The notes beneath the pieces were generated by a model, which saw only the letters and a list, made by a program, of their open reading frames with translations, was not told the origin of the DNA and made no database searches. Both the position numbers and the translations under genes were made by a program. Positions 52,036 through 60,052 of a DNA stretch of 64,000 nt are shown in pieces. The stretch covers positions 19,194 through 83,193 of the forward strand of contig JAJQGU010000030.1 in the NCBI GenBank assembly GCA_021200315.1. Reading direction: 5' to 3'. Source of the stretch: Akkermansiaceae bacterium. Lineage in GTDB: Bacteria; Verrucomicrobiota; Verrucomicrobiia; Verrucomicrobiales; Akkermansiaceae. How positions within the stretch are numbered: position 1 is the first letter of the stretch; the number at the start of each line of letters is the position of its first letter.

Positions 52036-53250
52036 ATGGCTGAGTTTGTGATCAGCGAGGCGGCCTTGGAGCGCAACGCTCGCATGCTCCGTGAGACGGG
52101 CGATATGTGCGGTGCGCAAGTACTCCTTGCGTTGAAGGGGTTTTCGACAGCGGCCTGTCTGCCGCTGCTGGCTCGGTATGCCGATGGCTGCTGTGCCTCC
52201 GGTTTGTGGGAGGCTCTTCTGGGGCACAAGCATATGCAAAAGCCGGTGGCGGTATATTCTCCGGCCTATCGCGATGATGAGTTCGCTCGATTGCTGGAAT
52301 TTGCCCGACACATTGATTTCAACAGCGTCCCTCAGTGGGAGCGCTTTCGTGCCCGGGGGCTTTCCCATCCACGTGTGCGTTCGGGCGAGCTTTTGTTCGG
52401 ATTGAGGATCAATCCGCAGTATTCCACCGGGCACACGCCGCTCTATGATCCTTGCGCGCCGGGTTCGCGCTTGGGTATTCCCCGCGATGCCCTGGAGGGA
52501 ATGGATCTCACCGGGATTTCCGGGCTGCATTTCCACACGCTCTGCGAGCAAGGTTCGGAAGATTTGGCTGCCACTTGGGAGGCAATAGAGCGCGGTTTTG
52601 GCGACTTGCTCTCCCGACCGGAGATCCGATATGTGAACATGGGCGGCGGCCACTGGATCACGAAACCCGGCTACAACCGTACCCTTCTTGTCGAAGTTGT
52701 GCGTCGCGCACGGGAACGCTGCGGAGTGGAGGTGCTGCTGGAGCCCGGCGAGGCTTGGTGCATTCATTCCGGCGTGCTTCGTGCGCGCGTGCTCGATGTG
52801 TTTGAATCGGCTGGCATGCGGCATGCGATTCTCGATGTGTCGGCTTCGGCTCACATGCCCGACGTGCTCGAAATGCCCTATCGCCCCGACGTCTTTCAGG
52901 TTCTCCCAGGCGAACTGGGGGGAGGCGTCCTCCCCGCCGTGACGTACCCCGGCGAAGGATATGCCCGTGCCGGGCTCCCCGGTGAAGCGGCCTTCACGTG
53001 CCGCTTGGGAGCCTGCACCTGCTTGGCGGGCGATGTGATCGGCGATTATTCTTTCCCCTCCGCACTGCATGCTGGGGATGAAATCATCCTTGATGACATG
53101 GCGCAGTATACTCTTGTCAAGACCACGTTCTTCAACGGCGTGCCCCATCCGTCTGTGGTGCTGCAGAGAGGGGATGGCTCCCTGCGCTGTGTGAAAGAAT
53201 GGGGGTACCGGGACTTTGAGGCTCGACTTGGCGGAAAAGAGCCTGTATAA
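52036..53250 (+). CDS. nspC: Carboxynorspermidine/carboxyspermidine decarboxylase
   Basis: A 404-residue PLP enzyme of the alanine-racemase fold. LALKGFST holds the PLP Lys34; further GLHFHTLCEQ, VNMGGGHWITKPGY (phosphate loop), LEPGEAW, GACTCLAGDVIGDY (catalytic Cys and Asp) and KTTFFNGVPHP. It decarboxylates carboxyspermidine (or carboxynorspermidine) to the triamine, the last step of the pathway that replaces S-adenosylmethionine decarboxylase in many gut bacteria. The partner dehydrogenase is not in the window. The stop codon is inside a hairpin, and speA begins 17 bp later. Confidence 0.95.
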   Translation: MAEFVISEAALERNARMLRETGDMCGAQVLLALKGFSTAACLPLLARYADGCCASGLWEALLGHKHMQKPVAVYSPAYRDDEFARLLEFARHIDFNSVPQWERFRARGLSHPRVRSGELLFGLRINPQYSTGHTPLYDPCAPGSRLGIPRDALEGMDLTGISGLHFHTLCEQGSEDLAATWEAIERGFGDLLSRPEIRYVNMGGGHWITKPGYNRTLLVEVVRRARERCGVEVLLEPGEAWCIHSGVLRARVLDVFESAGMRHAILDVSASAHMPDVLEMPYRPDVFQVLPGELGGGVLPAVTYPGEGYARAGLPGEAAFTCRLGACTCLAGDVIGDYSFPSALHAGDEIILDDMAQYTLVKTTFFNGVPHPSVVLQRGDGSLRCVKEWGYRDFEARLGGKEPV

Positions 53251-53258
53251 ACAGGCTC
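53239..53258 (+). promoter_or_regulatory. Intercistronic hairpin at the nspC/speA junction
   Basis: GAGCCTGT (53239-53246), loop ATAA, ACAGGCTC (53251-53258), a perfect 8-bp stem covering the nspC stop and ending 9 bases before the speA ATG. It could affect speA initiation or act as a processing site. Confidence 0.6.
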
Positions 53259-53267
53259 CACAGTGAA

Positions 53268-55211
53268 ATGATCGACATGCCCGCACGCAAACAAGCAACG
53301 AAACGCAAGGTGAAAGGATGGGGAATCGACGATTCTTCAGAACTTTACGGGATTGAGGACTGGGGTAACGGCTACTTTGGCATCAACAAACAGGGCAGGG
53401 TGACCGTGCGTCTCCAAAACGGCCGGGATGGCACCCGGGATGTGAGTCTGCACGAAATCATTTCCGGACTTGCCGAACGCGGGTTGAATGTGCCTGTGCT
53501 CCTGCGTTTCCGAGACCTCCTGCGCTGCCGTATCGCAGAACTCAACGAAAGTTTTCGCAAGGCCATTGCCGAGGCTGGCTATCAAGGCTGCTACAAGGGC
53601 GTTTATCCAACGAAAGTAAATCAACAGCAGCAGATTGTGGAAGAAGTGACTTCCTTTGGGGAACGCTATGACTACGGGCTTGAGGCTGGTTCGAAACCTG
53701 AGTTGATCGCCGCCATGGCCAGTCTCAGGAATCCGAACGCCTACTTGATTTGCAACGGCTATAAAGACGACGAATTCATCAGGCTCGCACTCACTGGCCA
53801 AAAGCTGGGATTGAATGTCTATATTGTGCTCGAAATGCCCAATGAGCTCGAAGCCATCCTCAAGCTTGCCCAGAAAATGGGCGTGCGTCCCAACCTTGGC
53901 GTACGTGTGCGCCTTTCTGCCAAGGGCTCCGGACACTGGTCCGAGTCGGCGGGCGATAAATCGGTGTTCGGCTTGAATCCTGCCCAAGTAATTGAAGTGG
54001 TGGATCATCTCCGCAAGCGGGATGCGCTGGAGTGCCTTAAGCTTCTCCACTACCATCAAGGTTCTCAGATCCCCAATATTTCCGTGGTGCGCGAAGGAAT
54101 CACGGAGGCGGCTCGCGTCTATATCAATCTTGTGAAAGAGGGTGCGCCCATGGGCACGCTTGACATGGGCGGCGGCCTTGCTGTGGACTATGACGGTTCG
54201 CAGACCAATTTCCATTCTTCCTGCAACTACAGCATAGCCGAATATGCCCGCGACATCGTGGAGGTTGTCGGCGAACTCTGCACAAAATACGGGGTGCCTC
54301 ATCCCACGCTTGTCACCGAATCCGGACGAGCAGTGGCCGCCTACAATTCAGTGCTCGTATTCAATATCTTGGATGTGACTACAGCACCTGGAGGACAAGA
54401 GCCGCCGGCTTTGCCGGAGGACGCCTCGGAAATTTTGAAAGCCTTTGAAGAGACAGCCCGTACGCTCACCCGCAAGAACATTCAGGAGTGTTATAACGAT
54501 ACGAACTATTACCGCGATCAATTGCGCGCCCAGTTCTTTTACGGCAACGCCACTCTGCGCGAACGCGGCTTGGGCGAGGCATGGTATTGGTATCTCATGA
54601 GCCTCATTGCCAGCCGACTCACCGAAATGGAGGATATTCCCGAAGATCTGAAGGAACTCTCGGACTCGATGGTGGATTTTTATTACGGCAATTTCTCCTT
54701 GTTCCAGTCGCTGCCCGATGCTTGGGCCATTGATCAGCTATTCCCTGTGATGCCCCTGCAGCGCCTCGATGAACGCCCCGCCAATCGTGCGGTGCTTGTG
54801 GACATCACTTGCGACTGCGATGGAAAGGTTGATCAATTCATTGATAAGGAGGATGTCGCTCGATCATTGCCGGTTCACACCGTAGCTCCGGACGAAAATT
54901 ACTACATAGGGGTTTTCTTGGTAGGCGCTTATCAGGAAACCATGGGAGACCTCCACAACCTCCTTGGCGACACAAATGTTGTAAGCGTGCGCCTCGAGAA
55001 TGGACGCCCCGTTTATACCCATGAAGAGGAGGGTGACACTGTGGCGGATGTCCTCTCCTACGTGAAATACGATGTGAAGGATCTGGCTGCCCGCTTCCGT
55101 TCACTGGCCGAAAAAGCCGTGGCTGAGGGGCGCATAGCACCCCGTGAGCGCCGTCTCGCTATGGAAGCTTTTCGTGAGGGGCTCAATGGCTATACCTATT
55201 ACGAATTGTGA
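53268..55211 (+). CDS. speA: Biosynthetic arginine decarboxylase
   Basis: A 647-residue group IV (alanine-racemase-fold) PLP decarboxylase. Family features: YGIEDWGNGYFGINKQG near the start, KGVYPTKVNQQQQIVEEV (PLP Lys), GLEAGSKPEL, HYHQGSQIPN, GGGLAVDYDGS, TESGRAVAA, DITCDCDGKVDQFI (catalytic Cys and substrate Asp), and LVGAYQETMGDLHNLLG. It turns arginine into agmatine. Paired with nspC it points to an arginine-agmatine-putrescine-carboxyspermidine-spermidine route. An alternative ATG lies at 53277. The GNAT gene overlaps its stop (GTGA). Confidence 0.97.
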   Translation: MIDMPARKQATKRKVKGWGIDDSSELYGIEDWGNGYFGINKQGRVTVRLQNGRDGTRDVSLHEIISGLAERGLNVPVLLRFRDLLRCRIAELNESFRKAIAEAGYQGCYKGVYPTKVNQQQQIVEEVTSFGERYDYGLEAGSKPELIAAMASLRNPNAYLICNGYKDDEFIRLALTGQKLGLNVYIVLEMPNELEAILKLAQKMGVRPNLGVRVRLSAKGSGHWSESAGDKSVFGLNPAQVIEVVDHLRKRDALECLKLLHYHQGSQIPNISVVREGITEAARVYINLVKEGAPMGTLDMGGGLAVDYDGSQTNFHSSCNYSIAEYARDIVEVVGELCTKYGVPHPTLVTESGRAVAAYNSVLVFNILDVTTAPGGQEPPALPEDASEILKAFEETARTLTRKNIQECYNDTNYYRDQLRAQFFYGNATLRERGLGEAWYWYLMSLIASRLTEMEDIPEDLKELSDSMVDFYYGNFSLFQSLPDAWAIDQLFPVMPLQRLDERPANRAVLVDITCDCDGKVDQFIDKEDVARSLPVHTVAPDENYYIGVFLVGAYQETMGDLHNLLGDTNVVSVRLENGRPVYTHEEEGDTVADVLSYVKYDVKDLAARFRSLAEKAVAEGRIAPRERRLAMEAFREGLNGYTYYEL

Positions 55212-55762
55212 CAGCAGCTTCGCTTGGCTTTTGCCGCCTGCGCCGCTCGGGAGATCCTGCATGGGCGGTTTGTATGGCCTTGTATGAAGATGCCTTTCCC
55301 TCTGAGGAGCGGCGTGACTTCGCCGATCTCATGCGCTTGCTGGAAGAAAGGGAATGCATGCATGCCCTCTCGCTTGAAGTGTCGGGGCGCTTTGTCGGCT
55401 TCTCCGTTTACTGGGATTTCAGGGATTTTCTTTTCCTCGAGCATTTAGCCATCGTTCCGAGATGGCGCGGTCAAGGGATTGGAGGCTATTTCTTGGATGA
55501 GCTGGCTCGCATCCGTCCCGTTTTTCATCTCCTGGAAGCGGAGCCCCCTGGCAGCAGTCCCATGGCCGCCCGCCGCATTGGAGGTTATCGCCGCCATGGT
55601 TTTGAGATCGTTTCAAGAAATTACTTGCAGCCTTCCTATCGGCCGGGGGAGGCTCCGCTCCCGCTGTGGTTGATGGGGCGCGGAGAGCCCGGAGTCTTGG
55701 CCGAGCGTGTCGCCTTCCTGAGACGGTTTGTCTATGGTGTGGATTGTGCTGTGGGAGCATGA
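55208..55762 (+). CDS. GNAT-family N-acetyltransferase coupled to speA
   Basis: A 184-residue protein starting with GTG at 55208. The GNAT core has LEHLAIVPRWRGQGIGGYFLDEL, the V-P-x-W-R-G-x-G-I-G acetyl-CoA pyrophosphate loop. The fold suits acetylation of amines or proteins. The start overlaps the speA stop, so it is translationally coupled; a polyamine or agmatine substrate is an attractive idea but only an inference. Confidence 0.82.
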   Translation: MTAASLGFCRLRRSGDPAWAVCMALYEDAFPSEERRDFADLMRLLEERECMHALSLEVSGRFVGFSVYWDFRDFLFLEHLAIVPRWRGQGIGGYFLDELARIRPVFHLLEAEPPGSSPMAARRIGGYRRHGFEIVSRNYLQPSYRPGEAPLPLWLMGRGEPGVLAERVAFLRRFVYGVDCAVGA

Positions 55763-55812
55763 TGACTTCCCGTCGGGAACATGAGAGGATGAGTTTTCTC
55801 CCGTTTCTCGTC

Positions 55813-55842
55813 AAAAAAGCGGCGAGCCGCAGGGCTTGCCGC
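55813..55842 (-). terminator. Rho-independent terminator of the metzincin-like gene
   Basis: GCGGCGAGCC (55819-55828) pairs with GGCTTGCCGC (55833-55842), one G-T pair, loop GCAG. On the minus strand TTTTTT (55818-55813) follows. Confidence 0.85.
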
Positions 55843-55867
55843 CTGTAAAGGAACCTGATGTGCACCG

Positions 55868-57013
55868 TTATTGCTCGGAGAATTTTTGTGAGAATGGCGG
55901 AAGATCCGACCAATGGAATTCGTGATGCCAGTCTTCCCAGTTGCCTGAAGAGGTGAGCAGGCGCACAGTGATGCGGAACGTATCGCTGCGCAGGCCGTGG
56001 AGTTCTCGGCGGGGAATATGGAAAGAGAAGTTCCCCGATTTTTTGCCGAGTTTCTGCGTGAAGGAGACGGAATCATAGTCGGCATTGACTTGGTAGGGCG
56101 GATCCTGCACGTAGATATTGACGGCACTTGCCTTTTCCTGCCCGGTGTAAGAGCCGTTGATTACAAGTTTGTTGCCTTTCAGGCTGATGGAGATTGCGTC
56201 CAGTTTGGGCGCGGGTGTCTTGTAAAATTCGGTAGAGGTGTCGCCGGCAAACACTTCGCAGACGTTGAGAATGGCGCAGCTGGCCGGGGTAAGATAGGTG
56301 GGGCTCGAGCCGAACGTATAGTTCCCTGCGCCCATCAACGGAGTGCCCAATTTGGCTCCGTCACTCGTGGTCTGGTGATTGTGGGGCAGATTCAGTCCAT
56401 GGCCGAGTTCGTGAGCCAGCCCCCCGTACCATTTTGTCAGGAGCCGGCCTTGGGGAGTTCTGGCGCCCAAGTGCTTGATGTCAAAATCGGCGTAGTCGAG
56501 CGCGAAGCAGGATTTGCCCACGCCGTAGAAAGGCACGCCGCCGGGATTGGCGTCGTTGTATTCGTCATTGTAGAAGGTGGGCATGATGATGAGCGTATGG
56601 TTGCTCTTTTTCATGCCGGGATGGGCGGAGAAATAGGCGTCGAGCTCCTGGATCACGCGGGGCCAGTTGCCTGTATAGGGATAGTCCGAGGCGGCTCCTT
56701 GGGCTTTGTAGAGAATGATGTTGACGCGATCCGGCGTTTTCATATCGAGGCTGAGAGTGCGGTTGGGATAACCGTTGCGCGCCATTTCTTTTTGGAAGAA
56801 GTCCTGCAGATGCAGCATCAGAGCGCTCAGGCGCTCTTCATAGCCGGGAATAGGTTCGCGGTCATTTCCGAGGAAGTAAACGATATTCAGACAGGGTTTG
56901 TCGGCGGCCTGCGGGGCTGCTGGAGGCGGGGGAGGCGTCTGCTGTGCCCGGGCAGCGGCGGGTAAACAAAATATGAGACTGACGGCGGCGAGAAGTGAGG
57001 ATATTCTGATCAT
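55868..57013 (-). CDS. Exported metzincin-like zinc metalloprotease
   Basis: A 381-residue protein with signal peptide MIRISSLLAAVSLIFCLPAAARA and a Pro-rich stretch. The zinc site reads HELGHGLNLPHNH (His201, Glu202, His205, His211), followed by GTPLMGAGNY with a Met-turn-like Met227, the metzincin layout. The residue at the usual Gly of HExxHxxGxxH is Asn208. The C-terminal 110 residues are beta-rich (KLVINGSYTGQEKASAVNIYVQDPP), probably an Ig-like binding domain. A secreted or periplasmic peptidase; the substrate could be host protein such as mucin, but this is not shown. Confidence 0.85.
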   Translation of the reverse strand: MIRISSLLAAVSLIFCLPAAARAQQTPPPPPAAPQAADKPCLNIVYFLGNDREPIPGYEERLSALMLHLQDFFQKEMARNGYPNRTLSLDMKTPDRVNIILYKAQGAASDYPYTGNWPRVIQELDAYFSAHPGMKKSNHTLIIMPTFYNDEYNDANPGGVPFYGVGKSCFALDYADFDIKHLGARTPQGRLLTKWYGGLAHELGHGLNLPHNHQTTSDGAKLGTPLMGAGNYTFGSSPTYLTPASCAILNVCEVFAGDTSTEFYKTPAPKLDAISISLKGNKLVINGSYTGQEKASAVNIYVQDPPYQVNADYDSVSFTQKLGKKSGNFSFHIPRRELHGLRSDTFRITVRLLTSSGNWEDWHHEFHWSDLPPFSQKFSEQ

Positions 57014-57037
57014 ATATCGTGTCTGTGCGTTCCGTAC

Positions 57038-57066
57038 AATATCGCGGCACTATGCCGTAAAGTCAA
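57038..57066 (-). promoter_or_regulatory. Promoter of the metzincin-like gene
   Basis: Minus strand: TTGACT (57066-57061), 17-bp spacer, GATATT (57043-57038), 24 bases to the ATG. Confidence 0.55.
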
Positions 57067-57088
57067 GGCTCATGCGGGTCAGCCAGGC

Positions 57089-57126
57089 AAAAAAAGCCCT
57101 TCCCGCCGTCGATCGGGAAGGGGCTT
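57089..57126 (-). terminator. Rho-independent terminator of gap-pgk
   Basis: 57094-57105 pairs with 57114-57126 (one unpaired G); on the minus strand seven T follow (57095-57089). It lies 27 bp after the pgk stop. Confidence 0.85.
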
Positions 57127-57152
57127 TCGGGCTGTTGACGGGGGACAACGCC

Positions 57153-58349
57153 TCACTTTTCAGTGAGAGCGCCTACACCGGGCAGTACTTTGCCCTCGAG
57201 CAGTTCGAGTGAGGCTCCGCCGCCCGTGGAGCAGAAGGAAAGTTGATCCTGCACGTTGAATTTTCGTGCGGCCGTCACAGAGTCTCCTCCGCCCACAATC
57301 GAAACGGCGTCCGATGCGGCGAGAGCTTCGGCGATTTCTTTTGTTCCTTTGGCGAAACTGTCTATTTCGAATACGCCCATGGGGCCGTTCCAGAGCACGG
57401 TTTTCGCACTCTTGACAATTTGTGAAAATTCTTCGATGGCCTTGTCTCCGATATCAATGGCCATGCCGCCTTCCGGCACGCGCCCGCCTTCGGCGAATGG
57501 CTTCGTGCAGACGGTGGGCGCGCCTTCTTCGAACTTCATGGCCACGCGGACATCCGCCGGCAGGAGAAAGCGCACATGGTGAGCCTGTGCATCGGCCAGG
57601 ATTTCGCGGGCGAGATCGAGTTTGTCGCTTTCGATTTTCGACGCACCCAAACCATAGCCTTGGGCTGCGAGGAAGGTGTTGGCCATGGCCCCGCCGATGA
57701 GGAAAGTGTCGGCTTTTTCCATGAGTTTTGAAAGCACTTCGATCTTGTCGGAGACTTTCGCTCCGCCCATGATCACCACAAATGGGTGTTCCGGGTTTTC
57801 CAGCCTGCCTTCAAGATATTCAAGCTCGCGTTCTACCAACAATCCCATGGCGGACTTTTCCGCAAAGTGCGTTACGCCTTCAGTGGATGCATGGGCGCGG
57901 TGCGCCGTGCCGAAAGCGTCGTTCACATACAGGGTGGCATCGCCCAACAAAGCCTTGGCAAAATCGGGATCATTCTTCTTTTCGCCCGGATAAAAGCGCA
58001 CATTTTCGAGAAGAAGTACATCGCCGTCCTTCATGGCTGTGCGGGCGGCGGCGGCTTGTTCACCGATGGCTTCGGGAACGAAGGTTACGGGCTTGCCCAG
58101 CAGCTCGCCCAGGCGCACAGCCACGGGAGCCAGGGAATAGGCGGGGTCAGGGGCGTTGGCCGGGCGCCCCAAGTGCGATGAAAGCACGAGACGGGCGCCG
58201 TGGTCGAGAAGATAGTTGATGGTGGGCAGAGCGGCCGTGATGCGGGCGTCGTTCGTAATGACGCCGTCTTTCAACGGCACGTTGAAATCGGCGCGCATGA
58301 ACACCTGCTTGCCGGTCACATCGAGATCGCGAATGGTAAGTTTATCCAT
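57153..58349 (-). CDS. pgk: Phosphoglycerate kinase
   Basis: A 398-residue enzyme starting MDKLTIRDLDVTGKQVFMRADFNVPL; the frame is open further upstream but this is the family start. Motifs: RADFNVP, LSSHLGRP (substrate Arg/His), LLENVRFYPGE, VNDAFGTAHRAHAS, MGGAKVSDKIEVL, LWNGPMGVFE (nucleotide) and IVGGGDSVTAA. It makes ATP from 1,3-bisphosphoglycerate. It follows gap by 147 bp with a hairpin between. Confidence 0.98.
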   Translation of the reverse strand: MDKLTIRDLDVTGKQVFMRADFNVPLKDGVITNDARITAALPTINYLLDHGARLVLSSHLGRPANAPDPAYSLAPVAVRLGELLGKPVTFVPEAIGEQAAAARTAMKDGDVLLLENVRFYPGEKKNDPDFAKALLGDATLYVNDAFGTAHRAHASTEGVTHFAEKSAMGLLVERELEYLEGRLENPEHPFVVIMGGAKVSDKIEVLSKLMEKADTFLIGGAMANTFLAAQGYGLGASKIESDKLDLAREILADAQAHHVRFLLPADVRVAMKFEEGAPTVCTKPFAEGGRVPEGGMAIDIGDKAIEEFSQIVKSAKTVLWNGPMGVFEIDSFAKGTKEIAEALAASDAVSIVGGGDSVTAARKFNVQDQLSFCSTGGGASLELLEGKVLPGVGALTEK

Positions 58350-58452
58350 GGTTCTTGTTCTTGCTGATTGTTTGTAATTTGAAAGAGGCCCCTTCTGGAA
58401 GCTTGGAAGAAAAACAGAGGGAGAACAGAAGCCATCCCTCCGGTTTGCGGAC

Positions 58453-58485
58453 ATGCAAGGAGAACACGGGAAGATCTCCTTGCAT
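58453..58485 (-). promoter_or_regulatory. Stem-loop between gap and pgk
   Basis: A perfect 11-bp stem: ATGCAAGGAGA (58453-58463) with TCTCCTTGCAT (58475-58485), 11-base loop. No T-run follows on the minus strand, so it looks like an mRNA-stability or processing element rather than a terminator. Confidence 0.6.
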
Positions 58486-58496
58486 TCCGGACTTTT

Positions 58497-59501
58497 TTAC
58501 AGACTGTCGCCGAGCTTCTTGAGAGCTTCGCCAGCCCGGTTGGAGTATCCCCATTCGTTGTCATACCAGCCGCAGACCTTGACCAAATTGCCGCCGACTA
58601 CATACGTAAAGGCGGAATCGAAGATGCAGGAGTGGGGGTTTGAAACGATGTCTTGGAGCACGAGAGGTTCTTCGGAGTATTCGAGAATGCCTTTGAGTTC
58701 CCCTTCAGAGGCATCTTTCATGGCGGAGTTGATCTCCTCCTTGGTCACATCCTTCTTGAGGATAGCCACGAAGTCGGTCAGAGAGCCGGTCGGAGTCGGT
58801 ACACGGAAAGAAGCGCCGTTGAGGAGCCCTTTCAGCGCGGGGATAACTTCTCCGATGGCCTTGGCCGCACCTGTAGTCGTGGGGATAATATTGATGGCGG
58901 CAGCGCGGGAGCGGCGGGGATCCTTGTGCGGAAGGTCGAGGATGCGCTGGTCGTTCGTGTAGGAGTGAATGGTGCTCATCATCCCCTTTTCGATGCCGAA
59001 CTTGTCGTTGAGCACCTTGACCATTGGGGAAAGACAGTTCGTTGTGCACGAGGCGTTCGACACAATGTGGTGCTTGGCCGGATCATATTCACTGTCGTTG
59101 ATGCCGATGCAGAATGTGAGATCGGGGTTGGTAGCGGGGGCAGAAATGAGAACTTTCTTTGCGCCGGCGTCGATGTGGCCCTGAGCTGCTTCGCGTTTGG
59201 TGAACAGACCAGTGGATTCCAGAACGACGTCTACACCGAGTTCTTTCCAAGGAAGATCGGCCGGACCGCACTTGGAGTCGAGGATGAGGATTTTGTGACC
59301 GTTGACGACAAGGTTGTTGCCGTCAACTTCAATCGTACCCTGGAATTTGCCCTGCGTCGAGTCATATTTCAGAAGATGGGCAATCGTTTCGATGGGGGTC
59401 AGGTCGTGAATGGCGACGACCTTTTCCAGTTCAGATTGGGACATGGAGCGCAGGACATTGCGGCCGATGCGTCCGAAACCATTGATAGCATATTTAGCCA
59501 T
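58497..59501 (-). CDS. gap: Glyceraldehyde-3-phosphate dehydrogenase
   Basis: A 334-residue protein. NAD-binding [13 protein letters not shown], then [26 protein letters not shown] with catalytic Cys152, [25 protein letters not shown], and [11 protein letters not shown]. The Asp33 after the second strand supports NAD rather than NADP use. It makes 1,3-bisphosphoglycerate. First gene of gap-pgk; it has a predicted leader of about 60 bases, longer than most genes here. Confidence 0.98.
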   Translation of the reverse strand: MAKYAINGFGRIGRNVLRSMSQSELEKVVAIHDLTPIETIAHLLKYDSTQGKFQGTIEVDGNNLVVNGHKILILDSKCGPADLPWKELGVDVVLESTGLFTKREAAQGHIDAGAKKVLISAPATNPDLTFCIGINDSEYDPAKHHIVSNASCTTNCLSPMVKVLNDKFGIEKGMMSTIHSYTNDQRILDLPHKDPRRSRAAAINIIPTTTGAAKAIGEVIPALKGLLNGASFRVPTPTGSLTDFVAILKKDVTKEEINSAMKDASEGELKGILEYSEEPLVLQDIVSNPHSCIFDSAFTYVVGGNLVKVCGWYDNEWGYSNRAGEALKKLGDSL

Positions 59502-59569
59502 AACAGAGGATGTCTTGATGGATTTAACAAAGCCCTGGCCGGACCGTCCGGCGTTACAGGAGCTGTTTC

Positions 59570-59598
59570 AGCCTATTCTTCTTTTGCCGCGCCGTCAA
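59570..59598 (-). promoter_or_regulatory. gap promoter
   Basis: Minus strand: TTGACG (59598-59593), 17-bp spacer, TAGGCT (59575-59570). The leader would contain a short GCCGGAC/GTCCGGC hairpin before the ATG. Confidence 0.55.
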
Positions 59599-59843
59599 TA
59601 CCAAATTGTTTCATTCCTTGACATAAAACCACACGCTCACTCAATAAAATGCTTGTAATGTGAGGCTGTCTTGTTCGGGGAAACAGACGGCGGCTTCAAA
59701 CGATAAACAAGAAGAACGCTTTCATGAGGCGTGCTTTCCAAGCTCAGGGCATACCATTGGAATAAAACAGGAACATGCAGGCGAATAATAACGTGAGGCG
59801 GAGAGAAGCGCGGGGAGCGAGCAGAGGCGCTTTTTACAAAAAA

Positions 59844-59989
59844 GTATACTTTTCTGTAAGCGTTCATTTTTGCGGATCCGCGTTTGGAGATACTATAAAA
59901 ATCTGCAATTGTCTACTGAAAATTCAACAGAATGCAAAAATTCTCCCCGGATGGCCCGGGGCGAAAAATCGACTGACAGAAAAGTATAC
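59844..59989. repeat. MITE-like segment with 17-bp terminal inverted repeats
   Basis: Left end GTATACTTTTCTGTAAG (59844-59860); right end CTGACAGAAAAGTATAC (59973-59989), whose reverse complement differs at one position. Total 146 bp, no coding potential. Alternative reading: two inverted operator sites. Confidence 0.55.
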
Positions 59990-60035
59990 ATTCCTGAATC
60001 GCTCGTGAAGAGCATCGGACGGATTGCCGGGCAAT

Positions 60036-60044
60036 AAGGAGAGG
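60036..60044 (+). promoter_or_regulatory. Unusually strong Shine-Dalgarno
   Basis: AAGGAGAGG, 8 bases before the ATG at 60053. Most genes in the window lack such a site. Confidence 0.8.
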
Positions 60045-60052
60045 AAAAACAT

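Larger units (their letters stand above)
59599..60052. other. 454-bp AT-rich spacer with MITE-like inverted repeats
   Basis: No gene called. The right two thirds are AT-rich and contain a 146-bp segment bounded by 17-bp inverted repeats, then the strong ribosome-binding site of the next gene. Confidence 0.6.

Noticed and set aside
59618..59645. Plus-strand TTGACA upstream of the accessory region as a promoter
   Set aside because: The best -10 (TCAATA) is weak and the nearest plus-strand gene is more than 400 bp away.
59637..59867. 76-codon minus-strand ORF upstream of gap
   Set aside because: It runs into the MITE-like repeat, has no motif and overlaps the likely gap promoter region only by chance.
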